Under the pieces are notes generated by a model. The model was not told where the DNA came from, searched no databases, and saw only the letters and a list, made by a program, of their open reading frames with translations. From NCBI GenBank assembly GCA_024234875.1, contig JACKNM010000022.1, forward strand, positions 1-64,000: a stretch of DNA of 64,000 nucleotides, read 5' to 3'. The position numbers and the translations under genes were made by a program. Shown piece after piece: positions 28,259-38,956 of the stretch. The first letter of the stretch is position 1, and each line of letters begins with the position of its first letter. The stretch is from Ectothiorhodospiraceae bacterium. Its GTDB lineage: Bacteria; Pseudomonadota; Gammaproteobacteria; HK1.

Positions 28259-28291
28259 GGGGTGACGCCGCGTCTCGCGCGGCGTCACCCC
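28259..28291. terminator. Bidirectional terminator hairpin after amtB
   Basis: A perfect 14-base stem (28259-28272 with 28278-28291) and a five-base loop, placed six bases after the amtB stop. It also contains the stop codon of the convergent DUF455 gene (28285-28287). No clear T run follows on the plus strand. Confidence 0.75.
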
Positions 28292-29112
28292 GAATTGCGC
28301 CGCGCTGCATCCGGGCCGCGTGCGACCAGGCGGCTCAACTCCTCGGGTGTGAATCCTGCTCTCGCACGTGCCTCGAGATTGAACGGCGGGTTGAGCCCGG
28401 GGGCGTCGTATCGCGCGCGGAGCCAGTCGAAGGTCGCGATCGGATCGACGCTGCGCTCGGCGCACAATCGACGGTACCAGCGGTTGCCGATGGCAACGTG
28501 GCCGATCTCGTCGCGCAGGATGACGTCGAGCACCGCGACGCCCGCCTCGTCACCGGCCGTGCGCAACCGGGCCTGGATGCCTGGTGTGACGTCGAGGCCG
28601 CGCGCTTCGAGCAGGCGTGGCACCAGGGCCATTCGTGCCAGCACGTCGTCGGCGGTGCGGCGCGCCGTCTCCCACAGGCCGTCGTGCGCGGGGAGATCGC
28701 CGTAGGCGGCGCCGCGGTCGGCGAGCAACTCGCGCACCAGCTCGAAGTGCCGCGCCTCCTCGCGCGCGACCTGCAGCCAGTCCAGGTAGTACGCGTCGGG
28801 CATGCCGGCGAACCGCGCCACCGCGTCGAGGGCGAGGTTGATGGCGTTGAACTCGATGTGGGCGACGGCGTGGAACAGTGCGATCCGGCCCGGTCCGGAG
28901 GAGATGCGCCGCCGTGGGAGATCCCGCGGGTCGACCAGCTCGGGACGCTGCGGGCGGCCGGCGACCTCGGGCGCGTCGATCGCGGCGGCGGGGTCGATCG
29001 TGAATCGGCCGGCGTCGACCGTCGCCCCGATCGCCCCCACCGCCGCCACCTTGGCGCCCGGCGCATCGACGCCGAGCGCCTCGCATGCCAGCGCGCGGAG
29101 CTCGGCCTCCAT
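28285..29112 (-). CDS. DUF455 family ferritin-like protein
   Basis: A 275-residue protein of the DUF455 ferritin-like family. Possible di-iron ligands are visible in IALFHAVAHIEFNAINLALD (Glu and His), in the next helix VAREEARHFELVRELL (E-x-x-H) and in LDVILRDEIGHVAIGNRWY (E-x-x-H). These would form a four-helix carboxylate-bridged iron site. The family has been linked to oxidation reactions, but no specific reaction is established that I can use here. The gene converges on amtB and its stop lies inside the shared terminator hairpin. Confidence 0.85.
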   Translation of the reverse strand: MEAELRALACEALGVDAPGAKVAAVGAIGATVDAGRFTIDPAAAIDAPEVAGRPQRPELVDPRDLPRRRISSGPGRIALFHAVAHIEFNAINLALDAVARFAGMPDAYYLDWLQVAREEARHFELVRELLADRGAAYGDLPAHDGLWETARRTADDVLARMALVPRLLEARGLDVTPGIQARLRTAGDEAGVAVLDVILRDEIGHVAIGNRWYRRLCAERSVDPIATFDWLRARYDAPGLNPPFNLEARARAGFTPEELSRLVARGPDAARRNSG

Positions 29113-29137
29113 CAGCCTCGACCGCTCCGCGTGGCGA

Positions 29138-30103
29138 TCACACCGCGACGTTCACCCGCGGCTTCCCGTCGAGGAAGGCGAGGATGTTGTCGACCGCGCC
29201 CTTGTTGATCGCCTCGACCGCCTCCGGCGTCTGGTCGGCGGCGTGGGGCGTGAGCACCACCCGCTCGCAGCGGAGAATCGGGTGGTCGGCCGGCAGCGGC
29301 TCCTGGGGGAAGACGTCGAGCCCGGCACCGAACAGGTGGCCGCGCTCGAGCGCCGCCACCAGCGCGTCGTTGTCGACCACGTCGCCGCGCGCGCCGTTCA
29401 ACAGCACCGCGTTCGGCTTCATGCGCGCGATCTGCTCGGCGCCGACGAGGCCGCGCGAGTCGTCGGTGAGCCGCACGTGCAGGCTGACCACGTCGGAGGT
29501 CGCGAGCAACTCGTCGAGCTCGACGAAGCGCACACCGAGCGCCGCCGCGCGCTCCGGCGTCGGGTTGTAGGTCCAGGCGACGACCTCCATGCCGACCGCG
29601 TTCCCCAGACGCGCCATCTCCGCTCCGATCGCTCCGGTGCCGACGATGCCGAGCCGCTTGCCCTGCAGCATCATGTTGACCGGAAGCAGCCACCGCCCCG
29701 ACTTCAGCGCCGCGGTCTGCACGTAGGCCTGCTTCGCAACCGCGAACATCAGTCCGAACATGTGCTCGGCGACGAACGGGGCGTTCACGCCCGGCTGGTT
29801 CGAGACCACGATCCCGCGCTGCTTGGCGGCCACGAGATCGATCGCGTCGGTGCCGACCGAGCAGGTGGCGATCATCGCGAGCTCCGGGCAGGCCGCGAAG
29901 TCCGACTCGCGCCAGGTGACGATCGAGCGCGAGTTCAGGACCACGTTCGCGCCGCGCACCCGCTCGTGCTTTTCCTCGACGCTCTTCGGGCGGTCGGTGT
30001 AGACCACGACCTCGCCGCGCTCGCGCAGCCGGTCGAGCTGCGCCGAGCCCTGGATCTGGGGTGGGTCGTCACCGGGGACGACGATCTTGACGCCGTTGGA
30101 CAT
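29138..30103 (-). CDS. D-2-hydroxyacid dehydrogenase (SerA/GyaR-like)
   Basis: This 321-residue NAD(P)-dependent dehydrogenase acts on a D-2-hydroxy acid. The Rossmann motif is GIVGTGAIGAEMARLG. The catalytic set is Arg in NGARGDVVDNDAL, Glu in PQEPLPADHP and His in VLTPHAADQT. The N-terminal half is the catalytic domain (RSIVTWRESDFAACPELAMI). The start at 30103 is chosen because AGGAGG precedes it; the frame is open farther up. No second regulatory ACT domain is present, so it is not full-length SerA. The substrate may be glyoxylate, hydroxypyruvate or a related acid. Confidence 0.82.
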   Translation of the reverse strand: MSNGVKIVVPGDDPPQIQGSAQLDRLRERGEVVVYTDRPKSVEEKHERVRGANVVLNSRSIVTWRESDFAACPELAMIATCSVGTDAIDLVAAKQRGIVVSNQPGVNAPFVAEHMFGLMFAVAKQAYVQTAALKSGRWLLPVNMMLQGKRLGIVGTGAIGAEMARLGNAVGMEVVAWTYNPTPERAAALGVRFVELDELLATSDVVSLHVRLTDDSRGLVGAEQIARMKPNAVLLNGARGDVVDNDALVAALERGHLFGAGLDVFPQEPLPADHPILRCERVVLTPHAADQTPEAVEAINKGAVDNILAFLDGKPRVNVAV

Positions 30104-30167
30104 CGATTGCTTCCTCCTGTCTTGCGCGGGCGCGGACCGTGCGACGCGGCCGCGCGCTCGCCGAGTC

Positions 30168-31370
<1,203 letters not shown>

Positions 31371-31455
31371 CGCTGGATCCCTCTGAATCTCCAGAATTGT
31401 CGAAAGCGCGAGGCCCGTGGTCGCGGGCCGGTCGAGCGCGCGTCGCGCCGTGGGG

Positions 31456-32202
<747 letters not shown>

Positions 32203-32324
32203 TACCGGTGTCCGCTACGGCTCGCAGGGGACGCAGAGTATCCTCACATCCCGCGCCGATGTCGAAGCTCCCGCGTCGCCACGCCGCGCGACGGGCGCGC
32301 CCCCGGGCAGGAGTGCAGGATCCG

Positions 32325-33542
32325 ATGGTCGACGACTCCCCGATGCAGGTCACCGCGGGGCTACCCCTCGAGGGGGTCCGCGTGGTCGAGCTGGTCCACA
32401 TGGTGATGGGGCCGAGCTGCGGCATGGTGCTGGCCGACCTCGGGGCCGACGTGATCAAGGTCGAGCCACCCGGCGGCGACAACACCCGCCGCCTCACCGG
32501 ATCGGGCGCGGGGTTCTTCGCGACCTTCAACCGCAACAAGCGCAGCCTGGCCCTGGACGTCCGCGAGCCGCGTGGCCGCGATGCCCTCGAGCGACTGGTC
32601 GCGGGCGCCGACGTGCTCACCGAGAACTTCCGTCCCGGCGCCATGGCGCGCCTCGACCTCGGGCCGGAGGCGGTGCGGGCGCGCCACCCCCATCTCGTCT
32701 ACTGCTCGCTCAAGGGCTTCCTGGCCGGACCGTACGCGCACCGCACCGCGCTCGACGAGGTGGTGCAGATGATGGGCGGTCTGGCCTACATGACCGGGCC
32801 ACCGGGACGGCCGCTGCGCGCGGGATCGTCGGTGAACGACATCATGGGCGGGATGTTCGCCGCCATCGCCATCCTCGCCGCGCTGCGCGAGCGCGACCGC
32901 ACTGGTGAGGGCCAGCACGTGGAGAGTGCGTTGTTCGAGAACAACGCGCTGCTGGTGGCGCAGCACATGGCGCAGTTCGCGGTCACCGGGAAGCCCGCGC
33001 CGCCGATGCCCCAGCGGCTCTCGGCGTGGGCGATCTACGACGTCTTCGACACCGCCGACGGCGATCAGGTGTTCGTCGGCGTGGTCACCGACACCCAGTG
33101 GGCGCGGTTCTGCGAGGCGTTCGAGCGGCCCGACCTGCTCGCTGACCCGAGCCTCGGGTCGAACCCGGCTCGAGTGGCCGAGCGCCCACGGCTGCTGCCA
33201 CTGGTGGCCGAGATTTTCGCGCGCCTCGACAAGGCCGAGCTGATGGCGCGATGCGAGGCCATCGGGCTGCCCTACGCGCCGATCACCCGCCCCGAGGACC
33301 TGCTCGAGGACCCGCATCTGCTGGCCTCGGGCGGGCTGGTGGACCTCGATCTACCCGATGGTCGGTCGACGCGGCTGCCGGCCCTGCCGGTCGCGCTGCG
33401 CGGCAGGCGCCCGGGGCTGCGACGTGCGTTGCCGCGGGTCGGCGAGCACACCCGGGAGGTACTGGCCGAGGTCGGGTTGTCGTCGTCCGAGATCGACGCC
33501 CTGGTCGCCGACGGCATCGCCGGCGACGACCGGGGAGAATAG
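32325..33542 (+). CDS. CaiB/BaiF family CoA transferase
   Basis: A 405-residue class III CoA transferase, which moves CoA between carboxylic acids through an aspartyl-CoA anhydride. Evidence: LEGVRVVELVHMVMGPSCGM, LADLGADVIKVEPPGGDNTR, the block NKRSLALDVREPRGRD, and Asp172 in SVNDIMGG, which fits the catalytic Asp of formyl-CoA transferase (Asp169). AGGA six bases before the ATG at 32325 decides the start. The acyl group is not readable; possibilities include an oxalate-like acid, given the oxamate-type genes that follow, but this is speculative. Confidence 0.85.
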   Translation: MVDDSPMQVTAGLPLEGVRVVELVHMVMGPSCGMVLADLGADVIKVEPPGGDNTRRLTGSGAGFFATFNRNKRSLALDVREPRGRDALERLVAGADVLTENFRPGAMARLDLGPEAVRARHPHLVYCSLKGFLAGPYAHRTALDEVVQMMGGLAYMTGPPGRPLRAGSSVNDIMGGMFAAIAILAALRERDRTGEGQHVESALFENNALLVAQHMAQFAVTGKPAPPMPQRLSAWAIYDVFDTADGDQVFVGVVTDTQWARFCEAFERPDLLADPSLGSNPARVAERPRLLPLVAEIFARLDKAELMARCEAIGLPYAPITRPEDLLEDPHLLASGGLVDLDLPDGRSTRLPALPVALRGRRPGLRRALPRVGEHTREVLAEVGLSSSEIDALVADGIAGDDRGE

Positions 33543-33614
33543 CCCCGGCGTCCGCCGAGCCAGGCTCCGCGCCGGGCCGATTCCCCTCGTCGCGCAGTGC
33601 AACCGGCGGGCGGT

Positions 33615-33632
33615 GCGGGTATCGTTACCCGC
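33615..33632. promoter_or_regulatory. Short perfect palindrome upstream of the AllG-like gene
   Basis: GCGGGTA-TCGT-TACCCGC, two perfect seven-base arms around a four-base loop, about 70 bases before the TTG start of the DUF1116 gene. It could be an operator or a small hairpin. No regulator gene for it is evident in this block. Confidence 0.35.
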
Positions 33633-33699
33633 TTCGGGGGACTCGAGCGATCGACCGGCGCCAGGCGGAGCCGGTCGGGCGCCGCGTGGGGGACTGGAC

Positions 33700-35127
33700 T
33701 TGAGCTTGGAATCCTTGCTCGGCGCCCGGCCGGGCGTCGTCAACGTCGGACTGGCGGGCTTCGCGTCCGATCTCGCGGCGCAGGGCGTGCCGGTGGTCGG
33801 CGTCGACTGGTCTCCGCCGGCCGCGCATGGCGCGTTGCTCGACGTGCTCGACCGACTGGAGGATCCGTCCGGTCTCGGCGCGAGGGTGAGTGCGGCCAAC
33901 GGCATCGCCCTCGAGCGCATGCTGGCGGCCGATCCCGTCCTGGTCGACGTGCGGCGCGCCGACGAGGTCATCCCGGCACTCGGCGAGCACGTGATCCTGC
34001 ACGCCGGCCCGCCGATCGGCTGGGACCGCATGTGCGGGCCGATGCGCGGCGCGGTGGCCGGAGCAATCGTGCTCGAGGGCTGGGCCGCCGATCTCGAGGC
34101 CGCGGCCGAGCTCGCTGCGAGTGGCGCGGTGACCTTCCACCCGAACCACCACTTCGACGCGGTCGGGCCGATGACCGGCATCACCACCCGCAGCATGGCG
34201 GTGATGGTGGTCGAGAACCGCGCCTTCGGAAACCGCGCCTACTGCACCCTGAACGAGGGGCTGGGCAAGGTGATGCGCTTCGGCGGCAACGACGCCGAGG
34301 TGCGGGCGCGGCTTCGCTGGCTCGCCGACGACCTCGGGCCGGCGCTGGCCGAGGCGCTGCGCGCGAGTGGTGGAATCGCGCTGAAGGGGCTCGTCGCGCG
34401 TGGGCTCTCGATGGGTGACGAGATGCACCAGCGCAACGTCGCCTGCACCAGCCTGCTGCTGCGCGCGCTGGCCCCGGCGCTCGCGCGCTGCTCCGCCGAT
34501 GCCGCTCGGCTCGCGCGAGCGCTCGACTTCATGGGTGGCAACGACCAGTTCTTCCTCAACGTGGCGATGGCGATGGGCAAGGCCATCATGGATCCGGTGC
34601 GCGGTATCCCGTCGAGCTCGGTGGTCACCGCGATGTCGAGGAACGGCACCGACTTCGGCATCCGTGTGAGCGGCACTGGCGAGCGCTGGTTCACCGCCCC
34701 GGTGGAGATGCCGCGCGGGCTGTACTTCCCCGGATTCACCGAGGCCGATGCCAACCCCGACATGGGTGACTCGACCATCGTCGAGACCATCGGCCTCGGC
34801 GGGTTCGCGATGGCGGCGGCGCCGGCGGTGGCCGGCTTCGTCGGCGCCGGTCGCGCCTCGGAGGCCGCCACCTATACCCACGCGATGGCGGCCATCAGCA
34901 CCGGGCGCAACCCCGAGTGGACCATTCCCGCGCTCGACTTCGCGGGCGTGCCCTGCGGTATCGACGTGCGGCGGGTGGTCGCGAGCGGTGTCGCCCCGAC
35001 CATCAACACCGGCATCGCCCACCGCGAGCCGGGCATCGGGCAGGTCGGTGCCGGTGTCGTGCGCGCCCCGCTCGCGTGCTTCACCCAGGCACTGGAGGCG
35101 CTCGGCGCCGAGGTGGGTGACGCATGA
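33700..35127 (+). CDS. DUF1116 family protein, oxamate carbamoyltransferase subunit AllG-like
   Basis: A 475-residue member of the DUF1116 family (E. coli YlbE, renamed AllG), a subunit of the carbamoyltransferase that phosphorolyses oxalurate to oxamate and carbamoyl phosphate. Typical segments: ILHAGPPIGWDRMCGPMRGA, VTFHPNHHFDAVGPMTGITT, FMGGNDQFFLNVAMAMGKAI and SVVTAMSRNGTDFGIRVSG. A GGGGGA sequence seven bases before TTG 33700 sets the start. The end overlaps the FdrA gene by ATGA. The AllH subunit (DUF2877) is not found in the window. Confidence 0.8.
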   Translation: MSLESLLGARPGVVNVGLAGFASDLAAQGVPVVGVDWSPPAAHGALLDVLDRLEDPSGLGARVSAANGIALERMLAADPVLVDVRRADEVIPALGEHVILHAGPPIGWDRMCGPMRGAVAGAIVLEGWAADLEAAAELAASGAVTFHPNHHFDAVGPMTGITTRSMAVMVVENRAFGNRAYCTLNEGLGKVMRFGGNDAEVRARLRWLADDLGPALAEALRASGGIALKGLVARGLSMGDEMHQRNVACTSLLLRALAPALARCSADAARLARALDFMGGNDQFFLNVAMAMGKAIMDPVRGIPSSSVVTAMSRNGTDFGIRVSGTGERWFTAPVEMPRGLYFPGFTEADANPDMGDSTIVETIGLGGFAMAAAPAVAGFVGAGRASEAATYTHAMAAISTGRNPEWTIPALDFAGVPCGIDVRRVVASGVAPTINTGIAHREPGIGQVGAGVVRAPLACFTQALEALGAEVGDA

Positions 35128-36638
35128 GCGCGGTCGTCGTCAACGAGGTTCGGCGCGGCTTCTACCTCGACTCGGTGGCCTTGATGCGGGTCTCCGCCGC
35201 GGTGCGTGAGACCGCCGGCGTCGAGGCCGCGTCACTGATGATCGGCACCCCCAGCAATCTGGAGATCCTGGCCGAGGCGGGGCTGCTGGCCGACGCCGGT
35301 CGCGCCGCGGGTCCGAACGATCTCGTGCTGGCGGTGCGCGCGACCGACGACGCGGCGGCCGGCGCCGCGCTCGCGGCCGCGGTCGAGCGCCTCGACGGCC
35401 TGGCGTCGGGCGCGGTCGAGGAGGGGGGCGGCCGAGTGGCGCACGCGGCGACCCTCGAGCAGGCGATGACCCGGCTGCCACAGGCGCGGCTGGCCCTGAT
35501 CTCGGTCCCCGGTGCCTATGCCGCCCGCGAGGCGCGGCGGGCGCTGCGCGCCGGGCTGCACGTGATGATCTTCAGTGACAACGTGTCGATCGAGGACGAG
35601 CGTGCGCTCAAGCTCGAGGCCGCCGAGCGCGGTCTGCTGGTGATGGGGCCCGACTGCGGCACCGCGCTCATCGGCGGGACGCCGCTCGCCTTCGCCAACG
35701 CGGTGCCCCGTGGCGACGTCGGCCTGGTGGCGGCATCCGGGACCGGCATGCAGGAGGTCTCGGTGCTGCTCGCGCGCGCCGGAGCCGGGGTCTCCCACGG
35801 CATCGGCGTCGGTGGGCGCGATCTGTACGACGCGGTCGGCGGGTTGTCGACGCTGGCCGCGCTCGACGGTCTCGAGGCCGACCCCGGCACCCGATCGATC
35901 GTGCTGATCTCGAAGCCGCCCGGCGCCGATACGGCGGCACGAGTCGCACATCGGCTCGCCGCCTGCACCAAGCCGGTGGTCGCCTGTTTCCTCGGCCATC
36001 CGGCGCCGCCCGGTCTGCCGCCGAGCGTGCGTTACGCCTCGACCTTGCACGAGGCGGCGTCGCTGGCGGTCGGGCGGTCGGTCACCACGTGTGACGCCGA
36101 GGCGTTGGCCGGGCGGCTCACGCTTCCGGCGAATGCGGGAGTCGTCCGCGGGCTGTTCACCGGTGGGACGCTGTGCGCCGAGGCCCAGGTCGTGCTCGCG
36201 CGCGCCGGCGTCGCGGTGGCGAGCAACGCGCCGGTGCCGGCGGCCCGGGCGGCGAGCGAGGGCGCCGTCGGGGTGAACCTCCTGCTCGACCTCGGTGCCG
36301 ACGAGTACACCCTCGGCCGCCCGCACCCGATGATCGAGCCGGTGGTCCGGGTCGAGCCGCTGCGAGCGGCGCTCGCCGACCCGTCGGTGGCGGTGGTCTT
36401 GCTCGACGTCGTGCTCGGCCACGGCGCGCACGCCGATCCGGTGGCGGCAGTCGTCGACACCATCGCCGCCGCCGGCGCGGCTGGCCCGGCGGTGGTGGCC
36501 AGTGTGTGCGGTACCGATGCCGACCCGCAGGGGTTGGGCGGCCAGGTGCGACGGCTCGAGGCCGCGGGGGTGGTGGTCGCGCCGTCCAACGCCGACGCCG
36601 CGGCAGTGGCAGCGGCCGCTCTGCGACGGATCGGGTGA
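35124..36638 (+). CDS. FdrA-like acyl-CoA-synthetase-type protein, oxamate carbamoyltransferase subunit AllF-like
   Basis: A 504-residue FdrA family protein, related to succinyl-CoA synthetase. It has a CoA-binding-type N-terminal domain (LISVPGAYAAREARRALRAG, MIFSDNVSIEDERALKLEAA, LVMGPDCGTALIGGTPLAFA), a ligase-like middle (SGTGMQEVSVLLARAGAGVS) and a C-terminal domain (VLLDVVLGHGAHADPVAAVV). In E. coli FdrA (AllF) with AllG and AllH is the oxamate carbamoyltransferase. It is coupled upstream to the AllG-like gene, and the carbamate kinase gene starts eight bases after its stop, so it is part of the same unit. Confidence 0.82.
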   Translation: MSAVVVNEVRRGFYLDSVALMRVSAAVRETAGVEAASLMIGTPSNLEILAEAGLLADAGRAAGPNDLVLAVRATDDAAAGAALAAAVERLDGLASGAVEEGGGRVAHAATLEQAMTRLPQARLALISVPGAYAAREARRALRAGLHVMIFSDNVSIEDERALKLEAAERGLLVMGPDCGTALIGGTPLAFANAVPRGDVGLVAASGTGMQEVSVLLARAGAGVSHGIGVGGRDLYDAVGGLSTLAALDGLEADPGTRSIVLISKPPGADTAARVAHRLAACTKPVVACFLGHPAPPGLPPSVRYASTLHEAASLAVGRSVTTCDAEALAGRLTLPANAGVVRGLFTGGTLCAEAQVVLARAGVAVASNAPVPAARAASEGAVGVNLLLDLGADEYTLGRPHPMIEPVVRVEPLRAALADPSVAVVLLDVVLGHGAHADPVAAVVDTIAAAGAAGPAVVASVCGTDADPQGLGGQVRRLEAAGVVVAPSNADAAAVAAAALRRIG

Positions 36639-36645
36639 GCCGCGG

Positions 36646-37605
36646 GTGACCGCCTCGGAGGCACCGCGCCGGATCCTGATCGCCGTCGGTGGCAATGCCA
36701 TCCATCCGGGCGGCATCACCGGCACCGTCGACGAGCAGCGCGCCCTCGCGGCGCGCACCGGCGACGCGCTGCTGCCGATCATGGCGGGCGACAACACCCT
36801 GGTGATCACGCACGGCAACGGCCCGGTGGTCGGGAAGATCCTCATGCGCCAGGCCATCGCGCGTGACCGCGTCGCGCCGATGAGTCTCGACATCTGTGTC
36901 GCCCACAGCCAGGGCGGCATCGCCTATCTGTTGATGCAGGCGCTCGAGAACGCACTGCGTCGGCGTGGGAACCGCCGCCACGTCGTCTGTCTGCTCACCC
37001 AGGTCGAGGTCGATCCCGACGATCCGGCGTTCGACGATCCGACCAAGCCGGTCGGATATTTCTTCGACGAGGCGGAGGCGCGCGAGGTCTCGCGCACGCT
37101 CGGTTGGGCGATGCGCGAGGACGCCGGGCGCGGTTGGCGTCACGTCGTGCCCTCGCCGGAGCCGCGGCACATCGTCGACATCTCGCTGGTGCAGGCGGTG
37201 ATCGGCAGTGGCGCCATCGCCATCGCCGGCGGTGGCGGCGGCATCCCGGTGGTGCGCCAGGCGGACGGAACCCGTCGCGGCATCGAGGCGGTGATCGACA
37301 AGGACCTCTGCTCGGCGCACATGGCGCGCGTCCTCGGACTCGACGTGCTGATGATCCTGACCGCGGTGAAGCACGTCGCGGTGCACTTCGGCAAGCCCGA
37401 GGCGCGCGACCTCGCGACGGTTCGCGCCTCGGAGCTGCGCGCCTTTCAACGCGAGGGGCACTTCGCCGCCGGCAGCATGGGGCCGAAGGTCGAGGCGGCG
37501 CTGCGCTTCGTCGAGGGCGGCGGCGAGCGTGCGATCATCGCCCATCTCGACGACGCGGTGGCGGCGCTCGCCGGCGAGACCGGCACCCAGGTTCTGCCCG
37601 ACTGA
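36646..37605 (+). CDS. Carbamate kinase
   Basis: This 319-residue kinase of the amino-acid-kinase fold transfers phosphate from carbamoyl phosphate to ADP, giving ATP, CO2 and ammonia. Motifs: ILIAVGGNAIHPGGITG, LVITHGNGPVVGKIL, AIAIAGGGGGIPVVRQ and EAVIDKDLCSAHMARVLG. GTG at 36646 is the start, with no strong ribosome-binding site; it sits right after the FdrA stop and may use coupling. With AllF/AllG-like genes it would harvest the energy of oxalurate phosphorolysis, as AllK (YbcF) does in E. coli. Confidence 0.93.
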   Translation: MTASEAPRRILIAVGGNAIHPGGITGTVDEQRALAARTGDALLPIMAGDNTLVITHGNGPVVGKILMRQAIARDRVAPMSLDICVAHSQGGIAYLLMQALENALRRRGNRRHVVCLLTQVEVDPDDPAFDDPTKPVGYFFDEAEAREVSRTLGWAMREDAGRGWRHVVPSPEPRHIVDISLVQAVIGSGAIAIAGGGGGIPVVRQADGTRRGIEAVIDKDLCSAHMARVLGLDVLMILTAVKHVAVHFGKPEARDLATVRASELRAFQREGHFAAGSMGPKVEAALRFVEGGGERAIIAHLDDAVAALAGETGTQVLPD

Positions 37606-37648
37606 GACCGCCCCGCGGCCGGCGGCGCACACGATCACGGAGACCACG

Positions 37649-38887
37649 ATGCACAACTTCTACGACGAGCTCGATCCGCCGCCGCGCCTGCTGATGGGGC
37701 CGGGTCCGGTGGACGCCGACCCGCGCGTGCTGCGTGCGATGGCGATGCCGCTGCTCGGGCAGTTCGACCCTGCGTTCACGGTCTACATGAACGAGGTGAT
37801 GTCGCTGTATCGGCAGGTCTTTCGCACCGACAACCGCTGGACGTTCCTCGTCGACGGCACCGCGCGTGCGGGGATCGAGTCGGTCCTCACCTCGGTGGTC
37901 GAGCCCGGTGACCGGGTGCTGGTGCCGATCTTCGGTCGCTTCGGGCATCTGCTGTGCGAGATCGCGCGTCGGGTTCGCGCCGACGTGCGCAGCATCGAGA
38001 CCGAATGGGGAACCGTCTTCGACCCACAGCGGATCGAGGACGCGATTCGCGAGCACCGGCCGAAGGTGGTGGCCATCGTCCAGGGCGACACCTCGACCAC
38101 CATGGCGCAGCCGCTCGACGAGATCGGCGGGATCTGCCGCCGCCACGGCGCGTTGCTCTATGTCGACGCCACCGCCAGCGTGACCGGCGTCGATCTCCGC
38201 GTCGACGACTGGCAGCTCGACGCGGTGACCGCCGGCCTGCAGAAGTGTCTTTCCGGACCGCCGGGGATCGCGCCGATCACATTCAACGAGCGCGTCGAGG
38301 AGGTGGTGCTCCGGCGCAAGCATGTCGAGCGCGGGATCCGCGCCGACGGAGTGGTCGACGGCGACGGCCCGATCATCCAGTCGAACTACTTCGACTTGCC
38401 GATGCTGATGGACTACTGGAGCGAGAAGCGCCTCAACCACCACACCGAGGCGACCTCGATGCTGTACGCGGCGCGCGAGTGCGCACGCCTGGTGTTGCAG
38501 GAGGGGCTCGATGCGCGGTTGCGCCGCCACCAGCGCGTCGGCGCGGCGCTGGTCGCGGGCCTGCGCGCGATGGAGCTCGAGCTGTTCGGCGATCTCGAGC
38601 ACAAGATGCCGAACGTGACCGGTGTGGTGATTCCTCCGGGCGTGGTCGGCGATGCAGTCCGTGGCGGAATGCTCGAGCACTTCGGGATCGAGATCGGCAC
38701 GTCGTTCGGTCCGCTGCACGGCAAGATCTGGCGCATCGGCACGATGGGTTACACCTGCCGCAAGGAGAACGTGCTGCGCTGTCTCGGCGCGCTGGAGGCG
38801 ATGCTGCGACAGGCCGGGCATCGGTGTCCGCCGGGCGCGGGCGTCGACGCCGCGCTCGATGCGTTCGAGAGCAGTTCGCGCGCGTAA
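37649..38887 (+). CDS. PucG-like (S)-ureidoglycine-glyoxylate aminotransferase
   Basis: A 412-residue PLP-dependent class V aminotransferase. PLP-Lys lies in TAGLQKCLSGPPGIAP. NYFDLPMLMDYWSEKRLNHH, then TEATSMLYAARE, matches the PucG/UGXT group closely. LLMGPGPVDADPRVLRAMA is the alanine-glyoxylate aminotransferase start. UGXT converts (S)-ureidoglycine and glyoxylate to oxalurate and glycine. Oxalurate is the substrate of the carbamoyltransferase encoded just upstream. GGAG precedes the ATG at 37649. A plain alanine/serine-glyoxylate aminotransferase is the main alternative. Confidence 0.82.
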   Translation: MHNFYDELDPPPRLLMGPGPVDADPRVLRAMAMPLLGQFDPAFTVYMNEVMSLYRQVFRTDNRWTFLVDGTARAGIESVLTSVVEPGDRVLVPIFGRFGHLLCEIARRVRADVRSIETEWGTVFDPQRIEDAIREHRPKVVAIVQGDTSTTMAQPLDEIGGICRRHGALLYVDATASVTGVDLRVDDWQLDAVTAGLQKCLSGPPGIAPITFNERVEEVVLRRKHVERGIRADGVVDGDGPIIQSNYFDLPMLMDYWSEKRLNHHTEATSMLYAARECARLVLQEGLDARLRRHQRVGAALVAGLRAMELELFGDLEHKMPNVTGVVIPPGVVGDAVRGGMLEHFGIEIGTSFGPLHGKIWRIGTMGYTCRKENVLRCLGALEAMLRQAGHRCPPGAGVDAALDAFESSSRA

Positions 38888-38956
38888 CGCGCGTCGCGGA
38901 GCACTTCACGCGCCTGGCCGCGCGGTTGTCGCGGCCATCACACGGGAGAGGAATCG

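Noticed and set aside
28285..29112. tRNA-(ms2io6A)-hydroxylase (MiaE) for the ferritin-like gene
   Set aside because: Ferritin-like ligands are present, but the sequence layout fits DUF455 better than MiaE and lacks the MiaE-specific segments I would expect.
36646..37605. Amino-acid kinase such as aspartokinase or acetylglutamate kinase
   Set aside because: The VGGNA and HGNGP motifs, length and place behind AllF/AllG-like genes point to carbamate kinase.
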